Shown here: positions 51,528 through 60,975 of the stretch, one piece after another | How the letters are laid out: each line of letters begins with the position of its first letter | Numbering within the stretch: position 1 is the stretch's first letter | Source: Sphingopyxis sp. | GTDB lineage: Bacteria > Pseudomonadota > Alphaproteobacteria > Sphingomonadales > Sphingomonadaceae | Direction of reading: 5' to 3' | Assembly: GCA_016793775.1 (NCBI GenBank) | Contig: JAEULK010000022.1 | Coordinates: 1 to 64,000, forward strand | Length of the DNA stretch: 64,000 nucleotides | Notes under the pieces: model-generated | Database searches by the model: none | What the model was told of the DNA's origin: nothing | What the model saw: only the letters and a program-made list of their open reading frames with translations | Translations under genes and position numbers: made by a program

Positions 51528-52628
51528 ATGGCGTCCGCGATCCGCGCACCGGGCTGCGCCGCCGCGCTGGCGCTGGCGATGGCTGCTCCGCTCCACGCGC
51601 AGGAAGAGGACGCCGTCCCCGCCGCCGACGCCATGGTCGCGCTCGCGGCGCAGGTGCCGCCGCAAAGCTGGTATCCCGAAGGCTATTATGACGTGCGCGT
51701 CGCCGCCGAGGCGCAGGTCGCCGAAGCGCCGCGCAGCAAGGCCGCCTTCGTCGGCAGTTGTTCCGGGGGCGACGGCCTATGCTACGATCCGTTCGATCCG
51801 CTGCCGCAGCGCATCAATCCGGGCGAGAGCGATCCGGCGGTGCGCCGTTACGGGAATATCGCACTTGATATTTCGCGGCTGCGCCAGGAACTGGCGCTGA
51901 CCGGTTATGCGGCCGCAGCCTATGCGGCGGCGCTCGCCGATTATGAGCGCAAGCTTGTCGAGGTGCCGGCGGGCGACCGAGCAGCCGCCACCGACGCGCA
52001 GATCACGGCGGGCCGCGCGTTCGCGGCGTCGGTCGAGGCAAGCCGGAAGCGGCAGGCACCCAATTTGCCGCGCATACTCGACTATGACGAATCCGCCGCG
52101 ATGGCGCAGATGGTCGTCGTGCGATCGTCCGGCCCATCGGCATTGGCCTATCCGGCGGGCAGGAAAATGAGCCGGGACGCCAAGCTGCTACTCAGGACGG
52201 GCGATCAGGTCGAATTGCTGGACACCGGCCAGATTCGGACACTGCGCGGTCCCGGCACCGTCCGTGCCGGCGACACCGCCAGCGCGATGGTGGCGATGGC
52301 CAGCCCGAGCGGCATGGCCAGGGTCGGCGCGGTCCGCGGCGGCAGCGGCGGTGGCCGCCCGGCCGGCATCGTCTTTGAAACCAGCCCGCCGAGTGGCGAG
52401 GTGCTGCTGGTCAGCGCCTTCGCCTTCCGGATCTGTCAGCGCAAGATCCCCGACCCCTGGAACCGCTTCGCCTGCCAGTGGAACGAGATGGAGACAGGCG
52501 TCGCAAAGCCGCTTTCCGGGCGCTTCGTCTATCAGGTGAAATGGCCCGACGGCACGGTGCGCAAGGGCACGCGCGAGATCGCGCCGGCCGAATCCGGTCA
52601 GGTCACCTTCAAGAAGGTCGGCAGCTGA
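51528..52628 (+). CDS. Exported TIR-operon paralogue 2
   Basis: 366 residues from ATG 51528, seven bases after paralogue 1. It has the same core (VPPQSWYPEGYYDVRVAAEA) and C-terminal domain (TSPPSGEVLLVSAFAFRICQ, SGRFVYQVKWPDGTVRKGTR). Between them it has an extra module, about residues 200-250, with LRTGDQVELLDTGQIRTLRG, shared with paralogue 3 but absent from paralogue 1. Signal peptide AAALALAMAAPLHAQ. The Cys pattern (GSCSGGDGLCYDP) is conserved in part. Function unknown. Confidence 0.85.
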   Translation: MASAIRAPGCAAALALAMAAPLHAQEEDAVPAADAMVALAAQVPPQSWYPEGYYDVRVAAEAQVAEAPRSKAAFVGSCSGGDGLCYDPFDPLPQRINPGESDPAVRRYGNIALDISRLRQELALTGYAAAAYAAALADYERKLVEVPAGDRAAATDAQITAGRAFAASVEASRKRQAPNLPRILDYDESAAMAQMVVVRSSGPSALAYPAGRKMSRDAKLLLRTGDQVELLDTGQIRTLRGPGTVRAGDTASAMVAMASPSGMARVGAVRGGSGGGRPAGIVFETSPPSGEVLLVSAFAFRICQRKIPDPWNRFACQWNEMETGVAKPLSGRFVYQVKWPDGTVRKGTREIAPAESGQVTFKKVGS

Positions 52629-52629
52629 A

Positions 52630-53695
52630 GTGGCGATGCGGCGCTGCCTGGTCGTAGCCACGGCCTTGGCTGTAACGCTGGCCGCACCGGCGGCGGCGCA
52701 GGAGGATGCCGTTCCAAATGCAGCCGGGATGGACACGCTGGCAGCAGAAGTAACGCCGCAGAGCTGGTACCCGGATGGCTATTATGATGTGCGCATCGCG
52801 GCGGAATCACAGGTCGCTGAAACACCGCGCAGTCCGGAAAACTATATCGCCCCTTGCCCGGTCGGCGGCGGCGATTGCTTCGACCCCATCGATCCCCCGC
52901 CGCAGCGGGTCAATCCCGGCGAAAGCGGTCCGGCGGTGTCGCGTTATGGCGACAGCGCGCTCGCCGTTTCTCGCCTGCGGCTGGAACTCGCCCAAGCGGG
53001 CTTCCAAATATTGTCTACGCGGAGCCGCTAGCGGCCTATGAGCGGCGGCTCGTCGAGGCCGCGACCAATCAGGGCGCTGCGGATGCCGAAGTCGAGGCGG
53101 CGCGAACGCTGACCGCCGCGATCGAAAGCATCCGCAAACGCGAGGCGGCAAAGCTGCCCCGCGTGATCGCCTACGACGATTCCCCCGCGGTTACCCAATG
53201 GGTCGTGACGCGATCGGTCGGACCGTCGGCACGCGCCTATCCATTGAACGAGTCGCTGGCGAAAGGTGACCCGCCGATCCTTCGCCCCGGCGACCGGGTA
53301 GAGTTGCTGAATGCGGGCAAGATACGGAAGATATACGGCCCGGCACCTGTCGGGTGGGAGAAATGGCTCCGGACGCCGGAGCTGCGCCACCGCAGCCGAG
53401 AATGGCCATGGGTGCCGTACGCGGCGACCCCCGCACCGGCGCCGTCTTTTTGACCAATCCACCGAGCGCCGAAATCTGGTGGGTGAGCGTCTTCGCCTTC
53501 AGGGTGTGCCAGCGGACAAATGCGGATCCGTGGGAGCGTCTGGGATGCCGATGGAACGAGATCCAATCCGGCACCGAAAAGCCGTTGTCGGGCCGCTTCG
53601 TCTATCAAGTCCGCTGGCCGGACGGCACAGTGCGCGAAAGAACGCGCGAGATCGCGCCGTTTGACGATGAGCTGTTCAAAAAGGTCGGTAGCTAA
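52630..53695 (+). pseudogene. Exported TIR-operon paralogue 3, broken by two frameshifts
   Basis: Starts at GTG 52630, one base after paralogue 2 (ATG 52636 also possible), signal peptide ALAVTLAAPAAAQ and the conserved VTPQSWYPDGYYDVRIAAES core. The frame runs to 53031 as translated, but the homology leaves it near 53004-53012 (8 bases remain where paralogue 1 has 9, between GF and VYAEPL). It continues in the second frame through the GDRVELLNAG module and shifts again near 53345-53358 into the third frame, which encodes the C-terminal domain (CQRTNADPWERL, SGRFVYQVRWPDGTVRER) to 53695. Both shifts look like single-base deletions. True pseudogene or assembly error. Confidence 0.8.
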
Positions 53696-53785
53696 GGCGC
53701 CTAAGCGCAGCGCCGTCATTAACCAAAGTTCAAAGCTCGTCGTTTAGGAATACGGTCGACCGACCATCTTCGCTGCGAGCCGACC

Positions 53786-54898
53786 ATGAATTTTCCCCAC
53801 GAAATCCAGTCGGCGCTGCTGTTCGACCGGCCCCCCACCCATCTCGAAACCGTGATGCGCAGCTTCCTCAACATCGAGGCGGCGAAGGGCAGCCTGCCGT
53901 ACAATATCGTCGAGGCCAATCCCGGGGTCTTCTATCGCCTGTTCGGCGGCGGCGAGCTGATGATCACGCTCGAATATGTCGCGGGTCCCGCCAATGCCGA
54001 GGTGTTCAAGCAGTCGCTCGCCTCGGCGATCACGCGCATCTATTGCCCCGACATCGCCGAGCGCCTCATGCGCCATCGCGCGCACATCCTGATCGGCGTG
54101 TCGCATGGCGCTCTGGGATCGAGCCCCGAGATCGACCGGATGCTCGACACGATCGGCTATGCGCGGCCCGGATCGAACCTGCCGCAATTCCTCCGCCGCC
54201 TCGAAGCCTGCGCGCTGCTGTCGCGCATCGCGCAGGACGAGGTGCCGGCGAGCGTCGTCCACTGGACGCAAAGCAATCAGCTGATCCCCGGCGAGAAGTT
54301 CGACAGCTTTGCCGAAATGGCGCCGCCGAGCCTGCTCCACATCCACCCCTATCTGTTCGGCGGAGGCGAGAGTGCGGACGGCAAGACGCTGGCGGGCATC
54401 CGCACCTTCGGCGCGCGCCACTTCGTCGAGCGCGAAATCCTGATCGAACCGAGCGAGCTGCCTTGGGGCGCGAATCTGGAAACGATCCTCGCCTTCCTGC
54501 GCGTCGCGACCACCGCCAACGATTATGTCATCCCCGACGGCGACAGCTTCGGTCCCGAGGATCACAGCGAATCGCACCGCGTCCGTTATCGCGATGCCGA
54601 GCCGGGCGATGTCGCGCTCTATGAGATCGAGCCGCTGCTCCACCGCGAATTTGGCTATCAGTCGCCCAACTATGTGCCGCGCGACCGCATCTTCGATGAC
54701 CGCGCGCCGCCCCTCGACCTGATGCCGCCCGCGAGCGACGCGCGCCGCGACCTGCTCGACGAATGGCGGTCCAAGCGCGCGATGGCCGAAGGCGTCGGCG
54801 GCAGCTTCGAAGTCCGCGCTCGGTCGCCAGCTCCGGCAAGCCCGCCGCCGCGTCCCGGCTTTGGCAACCGCCCGGTGTTCGGGCGCAAGGCGGGCTAA
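53786..54898 (+). CDS. DUF4261-like protein of unknown function
   Basis: 370 residues from ATG 53786. No signal peptide and no membrane segment. Segments FYRLFGGGELMITLEYVAGP, ASVVHWTQSNQLIPGEKFDS and HIHPYLFGGG fit DUF4261-type proteins by shape, but the assignment is tentative. C-terminus is Pro/Arg rich. It lies 90 bases after paralogue 3 in the same direction, and may belong to the TIR transcript or be independent. It converges with phoH eight bases on. Confidence 0.55.
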   Translation: MNFPHEIQSALLFDRPPTHLETVMRSFLNIEAAKGSLPYNIVEANPGVFYRLFGGGELMITLEYVAGPANAEVFKQSLASAITRIYCPDIAERLMRHRAHILIGVSHGALGSSPEIDRMLDTIGYARPGSNLPQFLRRLEACALLSRIAQDEVPASVVHWTQSNQLIPGEKFDSFAEMAPPSLLHIHPYLFGGGESADGKTLAGIRTFGARHFVEREILIEPSELPWGANLETILAFLRVATTANDYVIPDGDSFGPEDHSESHRVRYRDAEPGDVALYEIEPLLHREFGYQSPNYVPRDRIFDDRAPPLDLMPPASDARRDLLDEWRSKRAMAEGVGGSFEVRARSPAPASPPPRPGFGNRPVFGRKAG

Positions 54899-54905
54899 CG
54901 CCGCC

Positions 54906-55910
54906 TCAGGCGTCGTGCCCCTCATAGGCATCGACGATCCGCCCGACGATCGGGTGGCGGACGACGTCGGCGCTGGTGAAGCGGCTGACGTTGATGCCCT
55001 CCAGCCCTTCGAGCCGCCCGACCGCATCGGCGAGGCCCGAACTCGCGGGGATCGGCAAGTCGACCTGCTTGGGGTCGCCGCAGATCACCATGCGGCTGTT
55101 CATGCCGAAGCGCGTGAGGAACATCTTCATCTGCGGGATCGTCGTATTCTGCGCTTCGTCGAGGATGATGAAGGCATCGGCAAGCGTGCGCCCGCGCATG
55201 AAGGCTAGCGGTGCGATCTCGATCTCTCCGCTCGCAATGCGGCGCTCGACCTGCTCAGCGGGCAGGCAATCGTGCAGCGCGTCATAGAGCGGCCGCAGAT
55301 AGGGATCGACCTTTTCCTTCATGTCGCCGGGCAGAAAGCCGAGTTTTTCGCCCGCCTCGACCGCTGGGCGCGACAGGATCAGGCGCTGGACGCTGCCGGT
55401 GATGAGTTGCGCGACAGCTTGGGCTACCGCAAGATAGGTCTTGCCGGTGCCCGCGGGGCCGAGCGCGAAGATCACGTCGTCGCGCGCCAGCGCCTGCATA
55501 TAGGGAACCTGCGACGGCGCGCGCGGGACGATCGTCTTCTTGCGCGTGCGGATCATGATCGGCGGTGCGGCATCGGCGTCGTGGCGGATGATGCCGTCGA
55601 GCGTCGGTTGCGCCGACATCGCGATCACCCCATCGACGGTGCCGGCGTCGACCTCCTGCCCCTTTTCGATCCGGTCATAAAGGTCGGTAAGCACGTCGCG
55701 CGCCCGAGCCGCGGATTCGGCCTCGCCCTCGATCTGCACGCGGTTGCCGCGCGCCGAGATATAGACGCCCAGCCGGTTTTCGATCGCCACCAGATTGCGG
55801 TCGAATTCGCCGAAGAGGATACCGAGAAGCTGTGTCCTTTCAAACTCGGCCGTCAATCGGACGCGATCGCCGGGTTCGGCGGGCGCTGCGGCGAGCGGGC
55901 GTTTGGACAT
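54906..55910 (-). CDS. phoH: PhoH-family ATPase
   Basis: 334 residues from ATG 55910, which overlaps the miaB stop by one base (TGATG). N-terminal KH-like part, Walker A ALGPAGTGKTYLAVAQ (about residues 147-162) and DEAQN (about 243) with the block GDPKQVDLP. PhoH2-type proteins link to RNA processing with YbeY. The gene stands at the end of the miaB-phoH segment where ybeY would normally follow; the accessory block begins directly after it. Confidence 0.96.
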   Translation of the reverse strand: MSKRPLAAAPAEPGDRVRLTAEFERTQLLGILFGEFDRNLVAIENRLGVYISARGNRVQIEGEAESAARARDVLTDLYDRIEKGQEVDAGTVDGVIAMSAQPTLDGIIRHDADAAPPIMIRTRKKTIVPRAPSQVPYMQALARDDVIFALGPAGTGKTYLAVAQAVAQLITGSVQRLILSRPAVEAGEKLGFLPGDMKEKVDPYLRPLYDALHDCLPAEQVERRIASGEIEIAPLAFMRGRTLADAFIILDEAQNTTIPQMKMFLTRFGMNSRMVICGDPKQVDLPIPASSGLADAVGRLEGLEGINVSRFTSADVVRHPIVGRIVDAYEGHDA

Positions 55911-57250
55911 CAAGCCTCCTGCAATTGGCGCACCATTGCGCCCAGACTGTTCGGACCAGCCGAGAGTATCTCTACATCGACCATATCGCCGATGGCCAGC
56001 CCCGGTGCGACGAGATGCGCCGATTGCAGCCAGGGCGTTTTGCCGATCAGCTGACCGTCGAGCTTGCCCTTGCGTTCGAGCAGCAGCCGCGTGGTGCGGC
56101 CGACGGTCGCCTGGTTGAACGCCTGCTGCTGTTCGTTGAGCAGCGCCTGCAACCGCTGGAGCCGGTCGTTCATCACCGCTTCGTCGATCTGGCCGTCCAT
56201 CGTCGCGGCGGGGGTGCCGGGGCGGCGCGAATATTTGAAGCTGTACGCCATCGCATAGTTGGTGGCGCGGACGATATCGAGCGTCGCCTCGAAATCGGCG
56301 TCGCTCTCGCCGGGAAAGCCGACGATGAAGTCGCCCGATATGGCGATGTCGGGACGCGCCGCGCGGACGCGTTCGATGACGCGGAGGTAGCTATCCACCG
56401 AATGGCTGCGGTTCATCGCCGCAAGGATGCGGTCGCTGCCCGCCTGCACCGGCAGGTGGAGGAAGGGCATGAGTTGCGGGATCTCGCCATGCGCGGCGAT
56501 CAGCCCTTCGGTCATGTCGTTGGGATGGCTGCTGGTGTAGCGGATACGCTCCAACCCATCGATGCGCGCCAAGTCGCGGATCAGGCCGTCGAGGCCGAGC
56601 GCCCGGCCTTTGCCATCCTCGCCGTCCCACGCGTTGACGTTCTGCCCCAGCAGCGTGATCTCTCGCACCCCACCCACAACGAGCGCCTGCGCCTCGGCGA
56701 TCAGGTCGGCATAAGGCCGGCTGATCTCGGCGCCGCGGGTATAGGGGACGACGCAATAGGTGCAGAATTTGTCGCAGCCTTCCTGCACGGTCAGAAAAGC
56801 GGTCGGGCGCTGGCCGCCGGCGCGCTTGGGCAGCGCGCCGAACTTGCTGTCGAGCGGCATGTCGAGGTCGATAGCCTTCTCGCCCTTCGCCGCCCTGGCG
56901 ATCAGCTCGGGCAGGCGGTGATAGGCCTGCGGGCCGACGACGACATCGACGCTCGGCGCCCGACGCGCGATCTCGGCCCCTTCGGCCTGAGCGACGCAGC
57001 CGGCGACCGCGATCGTCGGCGTGCTGCCGTCGGCGCGCTTCAGCCGACCGATGTCCGAATAGACCTTCTCGGCCGCTTTCTCGCGGATGTGGCAGGTGTT
57101 GAGTACGACCAGATCGGCATCGGTGCCGTCGGCGGCGGGCACATAGCCCTCGGCACCCAGCATTTCGGCCATGCGCTCGCCGTCATAGACGTTCATCTGG
57201 CAGCCGAAGGATTTGACGTGGAAGGTCTTGGCAGGCGGGGAAGCGGTCAT
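55910..57250 (-). CDS. miaB: tRNA-2-methylthio-N6-dimethylallyladenosine synthase MiaB
   Basis: 446 residues from ATG 57250. Radical-SAM methylthiotransferase modifying A37 of tRNAs that read UNN codons. The N-terminal UPF0004 domain starts [20 protein letters not shown] with [13 protein letters not shown] (second cluster Cys). The radical-SAM cluster is [17 protein letters not shown], followed by [17 protein letters not shown] and the TRAM domain near the C-terminus. Overlaps phoH by one base. Upstream frame to 57571 is a shadow. Confidence 0.97.
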   Translation of the reverse strand: MTASPPAKTFHVKSFGCQMNVYDGERMAEMLGAEGYVPAADGTDADLVVLNTCHIREKAAEKVYSDIGRLKRADGSTPTIAVAGCVAQAEGAEIARRAPSVDVVVGPQAYHRLPELIARAAKGEKAIDLDMPLDSKFGALPKRAGGQRPTAFLTVQEGCDKFCTYCVVPYTRGAEISRPYADLIAEAQALVVGGVREITLLGQNVNAWDGEDGKGRALGLDGLIRDLARIDGLERIRYTSSHPNDMTEGLIAAHGEIPQLMPFLHLPVQAGSDRILAAMNRSHSVDSYLRVIERVRAARPDIAISGDFIVGFPGESDADFEATLDIVRATNYAMAYSFKYSRRPGTPAATMDGQIDEAVMNDRLQRLQALLNEQQQAFNQATVGRTTRLLLERKGKLDGQLIGKTPWLQSAHLVAPGLAIGDMVDVEILSAGPNSLGAMVRQLQEA

Positions 57251-57299
57251 GCGGCCCCGATAGTCCAGGATGGCGCCGAAATATAGGGGATTCGGCCCC

Positions 57300-58181
57300 T
57301 CATGCGGCAGGCTGTCCGGCTTCGTAGCGGACCGGGGCCACATTGTGCGGGAAGGGGCGTAGCGGCTTGCCGAGCGCGCCGACAAGCGCCTCCTCGATGC
57401 GCCGCCGCGCCTCGGCGGTGATCGCTTTGCGCCCCGGAAAGTCGCGCGGGTCGAAGGGATCGAGGAAATGGATATGGAGCGGAAAATTGCCCGGCCGCGC
57501 CAGGATACGCTTGGCATTGTCGCCGCCCGCCTCGACCCCGATCCAGCCGATCCATTCGGCGATCGCTCCATAATCGAGCATCACCGGCTGGACGAGCACG
57601 CCCGGCGGCGGCGGATCGAGCACCTGCATCATCGAGCTTTTGAACGGCAGCAGCGACTGGCCGTCGGAGGTCGTTCCTTCGGGAAAGACGGCGATCGACC
57701 AATTGTCGGCAAAGGCTTCGCGGAGGCGGTTGATCTGATCGGCAACCCCGCTCCGGTCCTCGCGACTGACGAATACGGTCCGATTGAGCCGACAGAGCCA
57801 GCCGATGACCGGCGATGCGTCGAGTTCCGCCTTGGCGACGAAAGCCGTGCCGCTCGCTCCCGCGAGAGCAAAGATATCGACCCAACTGATATGGTTCGAA
57901 ATGAAGAATACGTCGCGGCGCAGTGGCGTCCCATGGCGGATCACGCGCGCTCCCGAAATATATCCGGCGAGGAAGAGGAACAGGCGCGGAAACGGCGAAC
58001 CATATCGGACGATGCGAAAGAAATAATGGAGCGGAACCAGGAGGACTACCGCCAGAAACAGCAACAGCAGCCGCCACGCGATCCGCAGCTTGCCCGCCAG
58101 CGAGATCGGCAACGGATAGCCCGCCGCGATGGCAGCGCGCTCGGCCTGAGCGTCAGTCGTTCCGATCGAGGCGGACGCCAT
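57300..58181 (-). CDS. plsC: 1-acyl-sn-glycerol-3-phosphate acyltransferase (PlsC family)
   Basis: 293 residues from ATG 58181, which lies inside fur and overlaps its end by 29 bases. One N-terminal helix ([18 protein letters not shown]), then the acyltransferase motifs: [16 protein letters not shown] (HX4D, about residue 92), [13 protein letters not shown] (FPEGT) and [10 protein letters not shown]. It makes phosphatidic acid. Part of the fur-plsC-miaB-phoH order typical of alphaproteobacteria. A shorter start further in is possible. Confidence 0.92.
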   Translation of the reverse strand: MASASIGTTDAQAERAAIAAGYPLPISLAGKLRIAWRLLLLFLAVVLLVPLHYFFRIVRYGSPFPRLFLFLAGYISGARVIRHGTPLRRDVFFISNHISWVDIFALAGASGTAFVAKAELDASPVIGWLCRLNRTVFVSREDRSGVADQINRLREAFADNWSIAVFPEGTTSDGQSLLPFKSSMMQVLDPPPPGVLVQPVMLDYGAIAEWIGWIGVEAGGDNAKRILARPGNFPLHIHFLDPFDPRDFPGRKAITAEARRRIEEALVGALGKPLRPFPHNVAPVRYEAGQPAA

Positions 58182-58575
58182 AAAGCTCCATGCGATGGTC
58201 GACGAGGCGGAAACCCAGCCGTTCGGCAATGACCTTCTGCAGCGCCTCGAGCTCTGGATCGACGAATTCGATGACCTTGCCAGTTTCGACGTCGATCAGA
58301 TGATCGTGATGCGCCTCGGGTGCGGCCTCGTAGCGCGAGCGACCGTCGCCGAAATCGTGACGGTCGAGGATACCCGCTTCTTCGAACAGGCGGACGGTGC
58401 GATACACGGTCGCGATCGAAATGCCGCTATCGACTTTCGACGCCCGCTCATACAGCGTCTCGACATCGGGATGGTCCTCGCTGTCGGAGATCACGCGCGC
58501 GATGATGCGGCGCTGTTCGGTGATGCGCAGCCCCTTTTCGTGGCACAGGGCTTCGAGGTCGATGGTACCGGACAT
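58153..58575 (-). CDS. fur: Fur/Mur-type metalloregulator
   Basis: 140 residues from ATG 58575 (AGGAAAGG site). Winged helix LCHEKGLRITEQRRIIARVI and TVYRTVRLFEEAGILDRHDF; metal-binding HHDHLIDVETGKVIEF. The second structural zinc site of gamma-proteobacterial Fur is absent: no Cys pair after the His cluster and no C-terminal Cys. This is normal in alphaproteobacterial Fur/Mur, where the regulated metal may be manganese or iron. Metal use cannot be told from sequence. It may act on the site at 49515. Confidence 0.92.
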   Translation of the reverse strand: MSGTIDLEALCHEKGLRITEQRRIIARVISDSEDHPDVETLYERASKVDSGISIATVYRTVRLFEEAGILDRHDFGDGRSRYEAAPEAHHDHLIDVETGKVIEFVDPELEALQKVIAERLGFRLVDHRMELYGVRLDRND

Positions 58576-58644
58576 GCGGGCCTTTCCTGCAAGATGCAGC
58601 CGTCTTCGTTGTTCGATCTGTATAGGCACGCCCCGCGAATAGGA

Positions 58645-58674
58645 CAAGGGCGGCACCTCGCGGTACCGCCCTTG
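58645..58674. terminator. Weak hairpin between mucR and fur
   Basis: CAAGGGCGGCACC and GGTACCGCCCTTG form a 13-base stem with one mismatch. No T-run follows in the minus direction, so termination is uncertain; it could also be a processing site. Confidence 0.35.
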
Positions 58675-58705
58675 CCTGCCCTTCCGGGCGATCGTTCGAC
58701 GCGCG

Positions 58706-59146
58706 TCAGGCGGCCTTTTTGGCCTTGGGCTTGCGCCCGCCGCCACGGCCCTTGGTGCCGAGGCCGATTTCCTTCGCCAGCGCGCGGCGCTTTTCGGCGT
58801 AGTTCGGCGCGACCATCGGATAGTCGGCGGGCAGGCCCCATTTGGCGCGGTAATCGTCCGGGGTCATGCCATAATGCGTCATCAGGTGGCGGCGCAGCAT
58901 CTTGAGCTTCTTGCCGTCCTCCAGACAGGTGATGAAGTCGGGCTTGACCGACGTGCGGATCGACACCGCAGGGACCAGCTTTTCTTCCTCGACCGGCGCG
59001 GTGCCGAGACCGGTAAGCGCGGCATGGACGTTATTGATCAGTACCGACAGGTCCGAAATCGCGACGCTGTTGTTGCTGACATGGGCCGCGACGATGTCAG
59101 CGGTCAGGGTGACCAGCATTTCGCTGGTATCGGTTTGATCCGACAT
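58706..59146 (-). CDS. mucR: MucR/Ros-family transcriptional regulator
   Basis: 146 residues. Ros-type zinc finger CLEDGKKLKMLRRHLMTHYG with DDYRAKWGLPADYPMVAPNY, then a Lys/Arg/Gly-rich tail ending KPKAKKAA that may bind DNA non-specifically. The family silences AT-rich DNA and controls exopolysaccharide, motility and virulence genes in alphaproteobacteria. The upstream gap (59147-59253) is AT-rich (TTATTATTAAGG), fitting self-binding. Confidence 0.94.
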   Translation of the reverse strand: MSDQTDTSEMLVTLTADIVAAHVSNNSVAISDLSVLINNVHAALTGLGTAPVEEEKLVPAVSIRTSVKPDFITCLEDGKKLKMLRRHLMTHYGMTPDDYRAKWGLPADYPMVAPNYAEKRRALAKEIGLGTKGRGGGRKPKAKKAA

Positions 59147-59253
59147 GGCACAAATTCCTTATTTTAGTTACCCAGAAGATGGACGATTATTATTAAGGCT
59201 TTTCTTCATCCGGCGGCGATAGTGCCATTTTGGCAGCATCTCCGCAAGGTCTA

Positions 59254-59736
59254 TCACCTAGTTATAGCGGTCCGGGAAGTCCGACGCATCGTAATCGCAT
59301 CGCGGATCGCGCCGTCTCCCCCTCGATAATAGTCCTTGCGCCGTCCACATTCCGAAAAGCCGCTGCGCTCATAGAGATGAACCGCATCATTGTCAGCGCG
59401 CATTTCGAGGAAATACTCCTCGGCACCTTCGGCGCTTGCCCAGCCTTGCCAATCGGCCATCAGCGCCTTGCCGACGCCACGCCCGCGCCATTCCGGATCG
59501 ACCGCGATGAGCAGCAATTCGCTTTCGGGGCCAGCCATCCGCGCTGCCGAAAAACCGCAAGGCTCGGCGCCGTCCCAAGCGAGGCAGACGCGCGCCGACG
59601 GCAGTGCGAACAATGTCAGCAACTGCGCGCGGCTCCACGCTTCGCCATAAGCCGGGTCGAAGGCGGCCTCCATCACGCGCATCACCGCCGCGAGATCGCC
59701 GACACGTGCCGGAGCGAGGCGGAAGTCGCCGGTCAT
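59254..59736 (-). CDS. rimI: GNAT acetyltransferase RimI-like (ribosomal-protein/Thr-Ala acetylation)
   Basis: 160 residues from ATG 59736, overlapping tsaB's stop by four bases. GNAT motif A VDPEWRGRGVGKALMADWQ (about residues 80-98) and the closing block DNDAVHLYERSGFSECGRRK are RimI-like. Pairing with tsaB is the conserved arrangement in proteobacteria. Expected cytoplasmic N-terminal acetylase of ribosomal proteins. Confidence 0.9.
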   Translation of the reverse strand: MTGDFRLAPARVGDLAAVMRVMEAAFDPAYGEAWSRAQLLTLFALPSARVCLAWDGAEPCGFSAARMAGPESELLLIAVDPEWRGRGVGKALMADWQGWASAEGAEEYFLEMRADNDAVHLYERSGFSECGRRKDYYRGGDGAIRDAITMRRTSRTAITR

Positions 59737-60380
59737 GCCGGCGCCGCCATCGGCTTGGCGTCGGGCGCGCGGCCATAGGCCGGACTGGGATCGGCGAAGA
59801 TCGCGGCGGCGGGCAGGCGGGTAAAGGCCCGCGCGTCGGGCAGGACGGCCAGCGCCGTGCCCGACCCGCGGCGCGCGACAAAGGCCTCGGCGCGGTTGCC
59901 GACGACCAGCGCGTGGTCGAGCGACACGGCCGCCTCGGGCAGCAACGAGCGGACGTCGCCACGCGGCGACAGGTCGGCGGCAAAGGGCTGGACGAACCAT
60001 TGGCCGTGCCCGCCCTCGACCACAACGAGCGCACCGCCGGCGGTCGTAATGGCATCCGCGGCGCCGGCGGCGACAAGCGCCAGCGTCGAAAAGCCGAACG
60101 CAGGCACCTGCCAGCCGAGCGCCAGCGCGCGCGCCGCGGCGACCCCGATCCGCACCCCGGCAAAGCTGCCGGGGCCGCAGCCGACAAAAATCGCAGCGGC
60201 GCGCCCGCCGCCTTCGAGCTCGGCGATCAGCGGCACCAGCCGTTCGGCATGACCGCGGCCGATGATGTCGTGGCGAAAATCGGTCGCGCGCGCGCCATCG
60301 AACAGCGCGACCGAGCAGGCCTCGCTGGCGCTGTCGATGACGAGCCGACGGCCGTCAGATGATGCTGTTGAAACGGTCAA
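59733..60380 (-). CDS. tsaB: tRNA threonylcarbamoyladenosine biosynthesis protein TsaB
   Basis: 215 residues from TTG 60380; no better in-frame ATG or GTG follows early, and the start overlaps rutE by 26 bases. The ASKHA-fold shows [52 protein letters not shown]. TsaB is the scaffold partner of TsaD in making t6A37. Overlaps rimI by four bases. Confidence 0.92.
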   Translation of the reverse strand: MTVSTASSDGRRLVIDSASEACSVALFDGARATDFRHDIIGRGHAERLVPLIAELEGGGRAAAIFVGCGPGSFAGVRIGVAAARALALGWQVPAFGFSTLALVAAGAADAITTAGGALVVVEGGHGQWFVQPFAADLSPRGDVRSLLPEAAVSLDHALVVGNRAEAFVARRGSGTALAVLPDARAFTRLPAAAIFADPSPAYGRAPDAKPMAAPA

Positions 60381-60948
60381 AACCCGGGCGCGGGCTGCGC
60401 TCGAAGATGGTCGCAGGGTCGCCGTAACCCAGCGTCGAGATGAAATTGCTCTTCACGCTGGGCTGATCGGCGAAGAAAGCGGCATCGACCGCGTCGTTGG
60501 CGAACCCCGACATCGGCCCGGTGTCGAGTCCGAGCGCGCGCGCGGCGAGAATGAAATAGGCGCCCTGCAGGCTCGAATTGCGGAACGCCGTCGTCTGCGC
60601 GAGTTCGGCATTGCTGTCGAACCAGCTCTTGGCATCGGCATGCGGGAAGAGCTCGGGCAGATTTTCGTGGAATTCCAGATCCATGCCGATGATCGCGGTC
60701 ACCGGCGCCTTGCGGATCTTGTCGCCGTTGGCGGGCAGCGCCAGCGCGGCGAGCTTTTCCTTGCCCTCCTCGCTGGTCACCCAGAGGATACGCGCGGGCA
60801 GACAGTTGGCACTGGTCGGGCCGAACTTCATCAGGTCCCAGATCGCGTGCAACTGCTCCTCGCCGACCGGCTTGTCGACATAGCCATTGTAAGTGCGCGC
60901 GGTGCGAAACAGCTGGTCGAGGGCGGCGTCGGAAAGCGGCTCGCTCAT
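60355..60948 (-). CDS. Malonic semialdehyde reductase-like / nitroreductase-family flavoprotein (RutE type)
   Basis: 197 residues. FMN nitroreductase fold with [16 protein letters not shown] near the start, [20 protein letters not shown] (about 43-62), [23 protein letters not shown] (about 123) and the C-terminal GYGDP loop. RutE reduces malonic semialdehyde in pyrimidine breakdown, but no other rut gene is present, so another nitroreductase role is possible. In this position it is standard in sphingomonads. Confidence 0.85.
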   Translation of the reverse strand: MSEPLSDAALDQLFRTARTYNGYVDKPVGEEQLHAIWDLMKFGPTSANCLPARILWVTSEEGKEKLAALALPANGDKIRKAPVTAIIGMDLEFHENLPELFPHADAKSWFDSNAELAQTTAFRNSSLQGAYFILAARALGLDTGPMSGFANDAVDAAFFADQPSVKSNFISTLGYGDPATIFERSPRPGFDRFNSII

Positions 60949-60975
60949 CGGGTCATTCTCCTGATTGTCGGTGGA

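Noticed and set aside
43998-54905. The accessory block as a prophage or integrative element
   Set aside because: No integrase, structural phage genes, transfer genes, or terminal repeats were seen; only an insertion at a conserved gene order is supported.
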